64,000 nt of DNA from Candidatus Nitrosopelagicus sp. (lineage in GTDB: Archaea; Thermoproteota; Nitrososphaeria; Nitrososphaerales; Nitrosopumilaceae), in contig JAOMCX010000001.1 in the NCBI GenBank assembly GCA_028345195.1, positions 1 through 64,000 of the forward strand. The letters run 5' to 3'. The position numbers and the translations under genes were made by a program. The notes beneath the pieces are model-generated. The model had not been told where the DNA came from. It made no database searches and worked only from the letters and a program-made list of their open reading frames with translations. Positions 9,118 through 17,853 of the stretch are shown piece by piece; positions within the stretch are counted from its first letter, which is position 1; every line of letters starts with the position of its first letter.

Positions 9118-10032
9118 TTAGGATCGTTGTTTTTTCAAGTCTGTAACCATATTACACACGGCACAAATCTTCCCTGTACACTGATTTCCACAATTTGTAC
9201 AAACTCGTTTTTCTTTGAAACTTGAATCTTTCATAATTTCTGATATTTTGATTATTGAGCGATACATGTTATTTTTAATTCCACTATGTTGGTCTTCAAG
9301 AGAATTTAGAAATTCCCGAATCTCTGTTCTAATACCTTCATTCATGTGAGGACATGGTTCTGTTTGAAATGGTAATTTATTGGTAAATGCATAAAATACT
9401 ATTTCTGACTCATAAATTTCTGCAAGTGGTTTTATCTTTCTAATTTGTTTTGAATCACTTCCTGGACTCATCCAACCAATTTTATTTGAATCCCCCGATA
9501 GTGTGTTTATCAAAAATGTCTGTAATGAGTCATCTAAATTATGACCTGTCGCAATTACATTTGCTCCTAATTCTTCTGCTGCATGATCTAACGCTCTTCT
9601 TCTAAAAATACCACAAATTGAACAAGATGTAGTTTTCTCTTCATCTCTCAGTTCTAATGATTCTGATAATGTAACATCGTACAGTTCTTTGTATGAATAT
9701 GTCTTAAATTCCACATCTAATTTTGAGCAGAAACTTTTGACTATTTCTAGGGCTTCGTCTCTATAACCTGGAATTCCTTCATCAATTGTTACAGCAATAA
9801 TTCGAAAATTATGTGTCTCTGACATTTTTTTCAATATGCTAAGTAATACTAACGAGTCTTTTCCACCTGAGACTCCAACAATAACTAGTTCATCATTTTT
9901 TATCATTTTATACTTGGAGATGGTCTTTGCAGCTTTTCTCAAAATAGAATTTGAAAAGCATTCAGAACAAAGGCTTTCTCCACTATACTTTCTATTGTAT
10001 ACTGCAGTGTTTTCACATTTCTGGCATTGCAT
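9118..10032 (-). CDS. Ncs6/TtuA-family tRNA 2-thiolation enzyme
   Basis: PP-loop ATPase that activates a tRNA uridine for sulfur insertion. Two cysteine pairs (C3, C6; C22, C25) form an N-terminal zinc finger. The PP-loop GVSGGKDS lies near 53-60. CSICGIFRR (about 138-146) and GHNLDDSLQTF (about 162-172) mark the catalytic core. A second cysteine cluster (CTNCGNQCTGKICAVC) closes the C-terminus. Length 304 fits the TtuA/Ncs6 group. Family membership is firm, but whether it thiolates U34 (wobble) or U54 cannot be decided from sequence alone. Confidence 0.93.
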   Translation of the reverse strand: MQCQKCENTAVYNRKYSGESLCSECFSNSILRKAAKTISKYKMIKNDELVIVGVSGGKDSLVLLSILKKMSETHNFRIIAVTIDEGIPGYRDEALEIVKSFCSKLDVEFKTYSYKELYDVTLSESLELRDEEKTTSCSICGIFRRRALDHAAEELGANVIATGHNLDDSLQTFLINTLSGDSNKIGWMSPGSDSKQIRKIKPLAEIYESEIVFYAFTNKLPFQTEPCPHMNEGIRTEIREFLNSLEDQHSGIKNNMYRSIIKISEIMKDSSFKEKRVCTNCGNQCTGKICAVCNMVTDLKKQRS

Positions 10033-10069
10033 GATTTGGAGAATCTATTTGAGTTTAATATCTGATTCT

Positions 10070-11287
10070 TTAGATTGTAAACCAACCTGATTTGGCATAA
10101 GACAATCCAATATTGAGACCAAATGTAATGAATGTGAATGCATAGATTGCTATCATTGTTCCATTAACGGCTTTTTCTGAAATTTTCCCCTCAATTATAG
10201 TATGAATGAATTTTCCTCCATCCAAGATTGGTAGTGGTAACATGTTGATTATTCCAATGAAAAATGAAATCATCCACAACCATAGTAAGAACATAGAGAA
10301 TTGAAATCCCATAGGAGTATCCAAACCCCAATCAATAATGTTGTAAATTGGTTGAGGAGGTTGATCATTTCTCATTATTCCTATTAATCCTCTCTCAGGA
10401 TCATCAGGTGATGCCATTATTGTAACTGGAATTACAATTTCACTTCCATCTCTTAGTATTGTAACATTGACTGTATCCCCGGGCTGTACTGGATTTTTCT
10501 GTAAATCCAATGCCGACGCTATGTTAACATCGTTAATTCCTATGATGACGTCATTTTCTTGAATACCTGCTTGTTGTGCACCTCCACCATCAATTAATGA
10601 AAGTACTAAAACCCCATCTTCGGCTTCTTCATAAAATGAACTCAAAAATGGTTCTGGTACAACCATTGCAAACATTGGATTTGTAAACAATATTGCTCCT
10701 AAGGCAAATGCAAAAATTACATTTGATGTTGGGCCTGCACCAATCAAACGTAACCTTGAAATCTTTTTTGCTTTACTGAACTGTTCTTCATCTGGTTCTA
10801 CAAAACCTGCAAACATTGCAATGAATATTGCAAATCCACCAGTTTTGATACCAATTTTTTCCATAACTCCTACAATTCCATGTGCTCCTTCGTGAATTAC
10901 TAGAACAATTGGAATTGAAAGTAAAAAGTACATGATAGCTGAACCAGAAGTTAATGTGACACCTGGAATTAGTACTGTTAATTCTGCAAATTCTGTTGGT
11001 TGAACAAAGTAGTTTGTAATATTTGAAAACAAAAACCAAAATGCAAATCCCATCATCAAAAATCCTGCAATTACACTAACATCTGCAAAAACCCGAATTC
11101 CTCTTTTTGTTCTTCCTAATACACGAATTAATGCATCTTGAACTTTGTAATTTTTGTAAGTTAAACTATATGGTTTAATCGTAAATCCATATTTTTCTAA
11201 TTTTAGACCTTTAGCTACTCCAAAAATTACAACCCATGCTATGAGTACGTAAATGATTGCATTGTCTGTTAAAAAGTTAAGTTCCAA
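10070..11287 (-). CDS. Site-2 protease family membrane metalloprotease with PDZ domain
   Basis: Intramembrane zinc protease that cleaves membrane-anchored substrates such as regulators. The zinc motif HEGAH lies in a membrane helix (about 132-136) and the second zinc ligand motif NMLPLPILDGGKF near 350-362. Other hydrophobic helices are at about 10-25, 70-92, 185-205 and 375-395. A PDZ domain occupies about 215-305 (VLSLIDGGGAQQAGIQENDVI begins it). Length 405 is normal for archaeal S2P. It sits upstream of the tRNA thiolase on the same strand with a 37-base gap. Confidence 0.93.
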   Translation of the reverse strand: MELNFLTDNAIIYVLIAWVVIFGVAKGLKLEKYGFTIKPYSLTYKNYKVQDALIRVLGRTKRGIRVFADVSVIAGFLMMGFAFWFLFSNITNYFVQPTEFAELTVLIPGVTLTSGSAIMYFLLSIPIVLVIHEGAHGIVGVMEKIGIKTGGFAIFIAMFAGFVEPDEEQFSKAKKISRLRLIGAGPTSNVIFAFALGAILFTNPMFAMVVPEPFLSSFYEEAEDGVLVLSLIDGGGAQQAGIQENDVIIGINDVNIASALDLQKNPVQPGDTVNVTILRDGSEIVIPVTIMASPDDPERGLIGIMRNDQPPQPIYNIIDWGLDTPMGFQFSMFLLWLWMISFFIGIINMLPLPILDGGKFIHTIIEGKISEKAVNGTMIAIYAFTFITFGLNIGLSYAKSGWFTI

Positions 11288-11326
11288 TTAAGAAAATTTT
11301 TTAGTCTCGGCAATTTATCGTTTCCT

Positions 11327-11638
11327 ATGAAACCTGTCATAATTGTCTCTACATTCCCTAACAAGGCTGTCACAAAAAAGGTTGCAAATCAATTGGTAAA
11401 AAAGAAACTTGCCGCATGTGTAAACATTACTAAAATTGATTCTGTTTATTCATGGAAAGGAAAGATACAAAATGATTCAGAATATTTGGCATTTTTTAAA
11501 ACTACAAAGAAAAATGAGAAAAATCTAAAAAACGAAATAAAAAAACTTCATCCATATGATGTACCAGAAATTGCTGAAATTAATGTAAATTCTATGAATA
11601 AGCCATATCTTGATTGGTTGATAGATTCTACTCTCTAA
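11327..11638 (+). CDS. cutA: CutA divalent-ion tolerance protein
   Basis: Small trimeric protein of the CutA1 family, associated with copper tolerance in bacteria but of unclear role in archaea. Motifs include the N-terminal strand VIIVSTFPNK, KKLAACVNI (about 27-35), the following YSWKGKIQ (about 43-50) and HPYDVPEI (about 76-83), all hallmarks of the family. Length 103 is typical. It is a single-gene unit; its TAA overlaps the pelA stop by 4 bases (ctaa). Confidence 0.95.
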   Translation: MKPVIIVSTFPNKAVTKKVANQLVKKKLAACVNITKIDSVYSWKGKIQNDSEYLAFFKTTKKNEKNLKNEIKKLHPYDVPEIAEINVNSMNKPYLDWLIDSTL

Positions 11639-12687
11639 TATTCTAGTGGAAATCTCAACAATGAGATAATTCCACCTAAACCTGAAACTCTTAATCCTGC
11701 ATCAATAGTACTATCTACGCTAAAAATTTCTCCACCTTTAGATTCTACATCATTTAAGAAATCTACAATCTCTTGTTCATCAGAATCTTGAATGGCTTTT
11801 TCTGAAAATACTAGAGATTCTATTGCTCCTGCATCGTTTGCTTTTTTTGTCTCATCAATTCCCATAGAGAATTTTTTACTCTGCTTATTTGCAAGAAACA
11901 TCACCTCATCAATTATTTGTGATACCTTAGCAAGTTTGGTGTCTGCCATCACTTCTTTCATTGCATCTGATTTTGTAAATATGTGAATTCCATCTTCTCC
12001 TCCTGAATCAATTCCTTCTATTATCTTGAATTGACATCTGTCTGCAAGTGGTTTTTTTGATACATAATTGTAAAATTTCTTTTTTGTTTCTCCTGGACCA
12101 AAAATAATTACTAAATTATCTTTTTCAACAACTGAGCTAATTGCACTAATAACCCCATCAAAAAATGTTTCAATTTTAAAATTAGATTTGTATCTTTTTC
12201 CACTAGATCCGGAATAAAGATTTGGTAAAAGGTGCAAGTGTGTTCCTTTCAATCTTCCAATTCCACAATCACCTGTATCTATTGCAATTAGAATAAATTT
12301 TGTTTTCTTTCCTTTTGCTTTTGCAAGTTTTTTCTCAACACTACTCCATTTTTTCTTTACTAGATTGAATCCTTCATCTATTTTTATTGTAAAAGAATGA
12401 TGTGTGCCATGTGGAACTGATTCATTATTTGATTCTAAAATTGTACCTCCAACTCTAATTCTATCTAACACATTATCAAGTGAAATTTTTTCTACCTTTA
12501 TTGCAAGTCGTACATGAACTCTTTCTCCTTTATCTGGTCTTGCATATTCTTTATCTTGTTTTATTACTCTAGTTGTTTCACCCACAATTTTATCATCAGT
12601 TTTTAATATTCTTCTAATTGTTAGTAAATCGTCAGAATCTTCAGGCATTAATGAAATTGTATTCTCATCAAGAGTCTTTGTAATCAT
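11635..12687 (-). CDS. pelA: mRNA surveillance protein Pelota (Dom34)
   Basis: Release-factor-like protein that, with aEF1A and ABCE1, splits stalled ribosomes. Domain 1 is an Sm-like fold (about 1-130, MITKTLDENTISLMPEDSDD), followed by the eRF1 domain 2 (about 135-255) and domain 3 (about 258-350, ending GLGGIISLLRFPLEY). It lacks the GGQ motif of true release factors, as expected. Length 350 is normal. A gene of unknown function ends 28 bases upstream on the same strand and may be cotranscribed. Confidence 0.95.
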   Translation of the reverse strand: MITKTLDENTISLMPEDSDDLLTIRRILKTDDKIVGETTRVIKQDKEYARPDKGERVHVRLAIKVEKISLDNVLDRIRVGGTILESNNESVPHGTHHSFTIKIDEGFNLVKKKWSSVEKKLAKAKGKKTKFILIAIDTGDCGIGRLKGTHLHLLPNLYSGSSGKRYKSNFKIETFFDGVISAISSVVEKDNLVIIFGPGETKKKFYNYVSKKPLADRCQFKIIEGIDSGGEDGIHIFTKSDAMKEVMADTKLAKVSQIIDEVMFLANKQSKKFSMGIDETKKANDAGAIESLVFSEKAIQDSDEQEIVDFLNDVESKGGEIFSVDSTIDAGLRVSGLGGIISLLRFPLEY

Positions 12688-12715
12688 ATTTTTTTATAAA
12701 ATCTCTGAAAGATAA

Positions 12716-13114
12716 CTAGTTTGATTCTTCTTGTTTCTTTTTAACATACTTTTCAACCCATTCAAGAGTTATGACTCCGCCTTCTGCCAAATTAACTAAT
12801 GAGTTTGATGATGCTTCACCTGTTACCTTACCGGTATTTTTTCTAGTTTGTCTCCATTTTAGACTGGTGTTTCCACTCTTTGATGAATAAATTACTCCTA
12901 ACACATCTTTAGCATTAACAAATGTTATCTCTCTGATTTTTTTCAATGTTACTTTGTCTGCTGCTTCTACATAGATGGAACCTAAACTATCATCTCTTTC
13001 AGCAAAAACTTCTGGATCCTCAAGATAACTTCTTGGTGCAAATGAACTACATGTACTAGCTATGATGAATCTTCGAAAACTTTCTAATGATGAAGGTGCA
13101 TCTATCTCGACCAT
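12716..13114 (-). CDS. Conserved hypothetical protein upstream of Pelota
   Basis: A 132-residue soluble protein with no membrane segment. The N-terminal half is helical (LESFRRFIIASTCSSF) and the middle has a strand-rich stretch (GSIYVEAADKVTLKK; DVLGVIYSSKSG). The C-terminal third is basic and ends KKKQEESN. It has no motif that I recognise. The position 28 bases before pelA suggests a shared transcript and perhaps a link to RNA or translation quality control, which is only a contextual guess. Confidence 0.75.
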   Translation of the reverse strand: MVEIDAPSSLESFRRFIIASTCSSFAPRSYLEDPEVFAERDDSLGSIYVEAADKVTLKKIREITFVNAKDVLGVIYSSKSGNTSLKWRQTRKNTGKVTGEASSNSLVNLAEGGVITLEWVEKYVKKKQEESN

Positions 13115-13287
13115 TTTTTTTCAATAAATGTATCTCACTTATCAAGCTTATTGAAAGATTCAAGTATGATTATCTGAAATTTCTACTGCAGACTGTGATG
13201 TACGCTATCCTATGACTTTGATGATTAGGATCTTGAGTTCTGAGTCTGCAACTTAGAATTTTTATGCCATAATTTTCTATATACATT

Positions 13288-13707
13288 GTGAAGTCATTAA
13301 CTGAATATCTTACATTCAAGACAAAAACAAGACGAGCATTTGTTAACATTACTCCAGATATAGAAAAGTTAGTTACCAAAAGTGATGTCAAAGAAGGACT
13401 TTGTTTAGTTAATGCGATGCATATCACCGCTAGTGTTTTCATTAACGACAATGAAAGTGGCTTACATTATGATTATGAAAAATGGTTAGAGGAATTAGCA
13501 CCTCATGAACCTATTGATCATTATCATCATAATGACACTGGTGAAGATAATGCTGATGCACATCTAAAAAGACAAGTAATGGGAAGAGAGGTAGTAGTTG
13601 CTATCACTAATGGACAATTAGATTTTGGACCATGGGAAACTATCTTTTATGGTGAATTTGATGGTAAACGAAACAAACGAGTCTTAGTAAAAATTATTGG
13701 TGAATAA
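13288..13707 (+). CDS. YjbQ/UPF0047 family protein
   Basis: A 139-residue member of the widespread UPF0047 fold. Conserved residues visible are the [10 protein letters not shown] strand (about 48-57), the [14 protein letters not shown] motif (about 63-76), the [14 protein letters not shown] segment (about 84-101) with its metal-type histidines, and the ending GQLDFGPWE (about 111-119). Some relatives have weak thiamine-phosphate synthase activity, but the real role is unknown. The start is GTG at 13288, since the upstream ATG runs into a stop. One base separates it from a convergent small gene. Confidence 0.92.
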   Translation: MKSLTEYLTFKTKTRRAFVNITPDIEKLVTKSDVKEGLCLVNAMHITASVFINDNESGLHYDYEKWLEELAPHEPIDHYHHNDTGEDNADAHLKRQVMGREVVVAITNGQLDFGPWETIFYGEFDGKRNKRVLVKIIGE

Positions 13708-13708
13708 A

Positions 13709-13873
13709 TTATCCAAAGTCAGTATCTCGTTTTTGTGATTGTTCCACATTTTTCCTTGCTGATTCACGCCATTCATTATCATGATTTTGTCTACCATGAT
13801 TACAATTTACACAACCCATGATCTTCCCATTAGAGTTTTTCACATATTCTTCGCATCCACAAAAACAAGTCAT
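13709..13873 (-). CDS. Small Cys/His-rich (zinc-ribbon-like) protein, 54 aa
   Basis: An open frame of 54 codons starts at ATG 13873 (MTCFCGCEEY). It has C3, C5, C7, then CVNCNHGRQNH (21-31), giving two knuckles able to hold a metal ion. The rest is charged and helical (NEWRESARKNVEQSQKR). It starts 32 bases after the stop of the DtxR-type regulator on the same strand, so the two may be cotranscribed. Its length is below the usual annotation cut-off, but the clustered Cys pattern supports coding. Confidence 0.72.
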   Translation of the reverse strand: MTCFCGCEEYVKNSNGKIMGCVNCNHGRQNHDNEWRESARKNVEQSQKRDTDFG

Positions 13874-13905
13874 AATCTCATCAAATTTTTATAGTATATC
13901 TTCTT

Positions 13906-14370
13906 TTACTCTTCTTTTCCTCTAGTAGTTTTACAACATTCGCCCATTGGAATCTCGCGACCTCGAGGACTTTTACTAGGACATTTTAACATAATACACA
14001 ATGCATCTGTAAATTGTTTATTCATGTGGTGTTCTATTCCACACACCATCTCTTCATCAATTTCAATTTTTAAAGCGCTGTCCATCAATACCTCCAGTAA
14101 ACGACTATTTCGAATCATAGATGATGCAACTTTCTCGCCACTTTCTTTCAATGAAACTCCGGCTTTGTTATATGTGACCAAATCTCTTTCTGCTAATTTT
14201 TTTAACATTTGTACGACACTTGGTTGGCGAACATTCAGTCTTTTTGCAATGGTGCTAATTTTTACATCATCTCCTTTTTCTCTAATATGCCAAACTGCTT
14301 TTAGATACATTTCTGTATGTTCAGCTTCTGCAGTTCCTACAAACAGAACTTCTTCATCCATTGCATCCAT
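13906..14370 (-). CDS. DtxR/MntR-family metal-dependent transcription regulator
   Basis: Metal-sensing repressor of iron or manganese uptake genes. The winged helix covers about 15-75 (ISTIAKRLNVRQPSVVQMLKKLAERDLV is the recognition part) and the dimerisation/metal domain about 80-135 with EHH near 113-115 and neighbouring Cys and Glu residues. The 154-residue length shows that there is no C-terminal SH3-like domain, as in MntR. The C-terminal tail adds a Cys pair (GECCKTT). ATG at 14361 is an alternative start three codons in. It is first in a unit with the Cys-rich protein. Confidence 0.93.
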   Translation of the reverse strand: MDAMDEEVLFVGTAEAEHTEMYLKAVWHIREKGDDVKISTIAKRLNVRQPSVVQMLKKLAERDLVTYNKAGVSLKESGEKVASSMIRNSRLLEVLMDSALKIEIDEEMVCGIEHHMNKQFTDALCIMLKCPSKSPRGREIPMGECCKTTRGKEE

Positions 14371-14424
14371 GAATTATCTTATTTGTTTTATCTAATAAAT
14401 TTTCAACAATCTAAACAATTGAAA

Positions 14425-15207
14425 CTACGCTTTTTTAGCATCTTTTAACAAGAAATCAAAATATTCTCTTGCAAATCCCGCTAATCCTGCATGATCTGCC
14501 CAAATTGCTACTATTTCGGATGATGTAGAACTACTAATTTCTGGACCTAACAGAATAACGACGTATCTCCTATCTGAAATAATCCCACCTCCAAATAATC
14601 CACCTTTTACTTTGACATCTGCAACTCGAGAAATTGCTTTGATAGATTCTTTATCAAACTCATCTGAAATAAGAATTGTAATTTTTATTCCCTTGTCGTG
14701 TAATTGTCTAAGTTTTGGAAGTGCTTGCTTAACAATCACTTCTCCTGCTTGAGGAACCGCAATCATTACTTCTTCTCTACAATGCTCAACCATTTCCATA
14801 ATTTTTGAAACAATATTCATGGCACCCGAAATAAACCAAATATCTGGTTTTTCACTTGTTCCAGTTTTTTCATAAAGAGGAATTAATTCTGATAAAATGA
14901 CATTTTTGTTTTCTGAAAAGATGGCGTCTGCATTTTGTTTTGAAGTCTCTAGTGCATTTGATGGAGCCTTCGCAAAGTATTTTGTTGGTCTTGAGTCATC
15001 TGAACCAATCCATCCTTTTTCTTCCAGCGTTCCCAAAATCTCATAAATTTTTGAATAGGGAACTCCTGAGTTTTGGCTGATCTCTGACGCATTACTCTCT
15101 CCATCTTTGATTAGGGTTGTATAAGCTCGAATTTCGTAGCTAGTTAACCCAACCTTCTCTAGTGACTTCTTTGTCTTGTCAGAAATGCTCACGAACAGAA
15201 TTATCAA
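14425..15207 (-). CDS. TrmB-family transcription regulator
   Basis: The product has an N-terminal winged helix-turn-helix (about 10-80: GLTSYEIRAYTTLIKDG, ASEISQNSGVPYSKIYEIL) followed by a ligand-sensing PLD-like domain (about 95-255), the TrmB layout. TrmB proteins usually respond to sugars or other small metabolites. Length 260 lacks the long sugar-binding extension of the prototype, so the ligand is unknown. It diverges from the tetraether-synthase-like gene across a 92-base gap and is a natural candidate to control it. Confidence 0.92.
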   Translation of the reverse strand: MIILFVSISDKTKKSLEKVGLTSYEIRAYTTLIKDGESNASEISQNSGVPYSKIYEILGTLEEKGWIGSDDSRPTKYFAKAPSNALETSKQNADAIFSENKNVILSELIPLYEKTGTSEKPDIWFISGAMNIVSKIMEMVEHCREEVMIAVPQAGEVIVKQALPKLRQLHDKGIKITILISDEFDKESIKAISRVADVKVKGGLFGGGIISDRRYVVILLGPEISSSTSSEIVAIWADHAGLAGFAREYFDFLLKDAKKA

Positions 15208-15267
15208 ATTCGCTATTTAAATTGACTATGATCGTTCCCTCATTCATCCGGTGGTTAGTAGGAGTTG

Positions 15268-15278
15268 CATTATATACT
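15268..15278 (+). promoter_or_regulatory. TATA box of the radical SAM gene
   Basis: The sequence cattatatact is centred 27 bases before ATG 15300, within the 92-base divergent gap shared with the TrmB-type regulator. Confidence 0.6.
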
Positions 15279-15299
15279 CATTTTCAAGAGAAATAGTTA

Positions 15300-16973
15300 A
15301 TGGCTCTAATTCAGATATCTAATCAGTCATCAAAGACTCAAGGTAAGAAATCCACTATTAGATTTACCCAAAGTATTTGCCCTGATTGTAACATGATTTT
15401 AGATGCTGAAGTTTTTGAAAGAGAAGGCAAAGTCTTCATGTCCAAAGTTTGTCCAACACATGGTGAAACTGAGGAACTCTATTTCGGTTCTTATGATATG
15501 TATAAAAAATTCAGTACATACTGGGTTGACGGAAAAGGTGCACATGCTCCAAATGTAATTATGGAAGACAAGTGTTCTTGTCCAAACAATTGTGGATTAT
15601 GTTCAAATCACCTATCACATAGTGGATTAGCAAACATGATTGTTACAAACAGATGTGATCTTACTTGTTGGTATTGTTTCTTCTATGTCAAGAAAGGATT
15701 AGAAGGTGCTTACATGTATGAACCAAATCATGATCAAGTAAGAGGAATGATGAAAACTCTAAGATCAGAAAGACCAATTCCAGGAAACTCTATGCAAATT
15801 ACTGGTGGTGAACCAATGCTTAGAGAAGATATTTCAGATTTAATTAAAATTATGAAAGAAGAAGGTGTCGAACATATCCAAATGAATACAAATGGAATTC
15901 GACATGCAATGGATCCAGAAGCAGGACGTGAAGTAAGAATGGCAGGTTGTAACAACTTGTATCTCAGCTTTGATGGTGTTACTGCAAGAACAAATCCAAA
16001 GAATCATTGGGAAATCCCATATGCACTAGACACTTGTAGAAAAACTGGAACAACTGTTGTGTTTGTTCCAACTGTTATCAAATCAATTAATGATCATGAA
16101 CTAGGAGGTATTATCAGATATGCACAAAAGAACTTAGACGTTGTTCATGCAGTAAACTTCCAACCAGTATCACTAACTGGAAGAATGGGAAAATCAGAAC
16201 GTGAAAAATACAGAATCACAGTACCTGATTGTATCCAAAGAATTGAAGAACAAACAGAAGGTCAAGTAACTGTTGACGATTGGTATCCAGTTCCAAGTTG
16301 CATGCCATTGACAAATGTCATTGAAGCATTCTCAAGTAAACCAAAATACGAATTATCTATTCACTTTGCATGTGGAGCAGGAGCTTATGTATTCCAAGAT
16401 GCAGACACAAAGAAACTTGTCCCAATGACAAGATTCTGTGATATTCAAGGTATGTTAGAATTATTTGAAGACAAAGCAGAACAAATCCGCTCTGGTGCAA
16501 ACAAGTACTTTACAATGCTTGAAGTTGTAAGAAAACTAAAAGGATTCATCAATAAAGAAAACCAACCAGCCGGATTAGATTTGGCTAAAATGTTCGGAAA
16601 TATCTTAATGAAGAGATCATTTGAAGCAGTAGGTTCATGGCATGTCAAAGGTCTATTCTTAGGAATGATGCACTTCCAAGACAAATACAATGAAGATTTA
16701 GAAAGATTACAAAGATGTGATATTCACTATGTTACTCCAGACCTTAGAATTATTCCATTCTGTGCATTCAATGTAATTCCAGAATGGTACCGAGACAGAA
16801 TCCAAAAGAAATATTCTATCACTGTTGAGGAATGGGAACAACGTGAAGGTGTAAAACTCGAAGACGGTCTTTACAGAGGTCTTATGAGAAGAGGTGCAGG
16901 TGACGAACTTGCAGCAGGTTGTGCAAAGAGTGAGATGTTCCATCAAGCAGAACAGGCAATGGGCGCTCAATAA
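15300..16973 (+). CDS. Radical SAM protein, tetraether lipid synthase (Tes)-like
   Basis: The family couples the biphytanyl chains of archaeal lipids into membrane-spanning tetraethers, or carries out related C-C bond formation. The 4Fe-4S motif CDLTCWYC (C119, C123, C126) and the SAM-binding ITGGEPMLR (about 167-175) are intact. Before them lies a Cys-rich region (CPDC, CPTHG, CSCPNNCGLC at about 27-101) for further metal binding, as in Tes proteins. The C-terminal region adds more conserved Cys (about 330-500). Length 557 fits the family. The exact substrate is an inference. Codons look more G- and C-ending than in the glycan genes, suggesting high expression. Confidence 0.85.
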   Translation: MALIQISNQSSKTQGKKSTIRFTQSICPDCNMILDAEVFEREGKVFMSKVCPTHGETEELYFGSYDMYKKFSTYWVDGKGAHAPNVIMEDKCSCPNNCGLCSNHLSHSGLANMIVTNRCDLTCWYCFFYVKKGLEGAYMYEPNHDQVRGMMKTLRSERPIPGNSMQITGGEPMLREDISDLIKIMKEEGVEHIQMNTNGIRHAMDPEAGREVRMAGCNNLYLSFDGVTARTNPKNHWEIPYALDTCRKTGTTVVFVPTVIKSINDHELGGIIRYAQKNLDVVHAVNFQPVSLTGRMGKSEREKYRITVPDCIQRIEEQTEGQVTVDDWYPVPSCMPLTNVIEAFSSKPKYELSIHFACGAGAYVFQDADTKKLVPMTRFCDIQGMLELFEDKAEQIRSGANKYFTMLEVVRKLKGFINKENQPAGLDLAKMFGNILMKRSFEAVGSWHVKGLFLGMMHFQDKYNEDLERLQRCDIHYVTPDLRIIPFCAFNVIPEWYRDRIQKKYSITVEEWEQREGVKLEDGLYRGLMRRGAGDELAAGCAKSEMFHQAEQAMGAQ

Positions 16974-16986
16974 ATAATTTTTAAAA

Positions 16987-17754
16987 TTATTTTAAAATTT
17001 TAACTAAATCTTTACCACATAAAATTTTCACATCATCCTGTGAGGTAAGAAATCCTAAAATCTTTTCATACATTCTACCTCCTTTCATTTTCAGAACATT
17101 ATCATGCCAAAGAACACTAATGACATTTTCTTCTGAATATTTTCTACCTATTTCTAATGTTTTTTGAAACTCTGAAATAATATTTTCTTCTTTGATTCTC
17201 ATGTGTGTAAACAAATATGCATCCATTAATGTTACAGGAAACTCAATTAATTCATTAATTTTTGAATGACCCATTTCTTTTTCGTCAATTTTATCTTTTG
17301 AATGTCTAAGCGATGCATCATAGACAAAACCTAATTCTTTTAATTTTAATGGTAGTTCAGAATTATAATTTAAAAAATGAACACGATTTCCAATAATTGG
17401 TATATTTGTTAAAGATTCTAATTTTTCTTTTTCTTGTTTAATTTTTTCAATATTATTCACAGATTGTGGATCTGTATGCAAACCAACTTCCCAATTTCCT
17501 TTTAGTAAAGATTGAATATCATTTTCATAATCATTTAAATTTCCATTTTCATAAATTGTTCTAAAGAAAAATGTTGAGCGAATTCCAAATTTCTCTTCTA
17601 GTTCCATATATTCAGGTATATTGCGATACAAATTTTCTGGTTTAGTATTAGCAAAAATTTCTGAATCAAATCTATCTCTTCTCTCTAACACATGTTCGAC
17701 AGGTGGACCCTGTCTTCTCCAGTCTACATCGTGGCTTAGAAAAATATACTGCAT
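16987..17754 (-). CDS. Polysaccharide deacetylase-like protein
   Basis: NodB-fold hydrolase likely to remove acetyl groups from a glycan or modify sugar intermediates. The metal/catalytic motif SHDVDW (7-12) opens the chain, followed by TFFFRTIY (about 60-67), the EVGLHTDP motif (about 88-95) with its metal His, and NRVHFLNY (about 122-129). There is no signal peptide, so it appears cytosolic. Length 255 is normal. It is the first gene of the glycan island and stands alone on this strand, divergent from the ATP-grasp gene. Confidence 0.85.
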   Translation of the reverse strand: MQYIFLSHDVDWRRQGPPVEHVLERRDRFDSEIFANTKPENLYRNIPEYMELEEKFGIRSTFFFRTIYENGNLNDYENDIQSLLKGNWEVGLHTDPQSVNNIEKIKQEKEKLESLTNIPIIGNRVHFLNYNSELPLKLKELGFVYDASLRHSKDKIDEKEMGHSKINELIEFPVTLMDAYLFTHMRIKEENIISEFQKTLEIGRKYSEENVISVLWHDNVLKMKGGRMYEKILGFLTSQDDVKILCGKDLVKILK

Positions 17755-17853
17755 AATTTCATCAATTTTGTTATGTATTTAGGCTTGTTTTTTAAAACAG
17801 TTACGTGCAATTCATAAGCTTAACATATTTTGGTTCTTTTTAGATAACAACTA

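Noticed and set aside
13170-13451. A 93-codon minus-strand frame near the YjbQ-family gene.
   Set aside because: About half of it overlaps the well-supported plus-strand gene, the product has no motif, and no TATA box is at the right distance.
16707-16970. A Cys-rich frame antisense to the radical SAM gene.
   Set aside because: The cysteines arise from the complement of the sense codons; no start context or family is seen.
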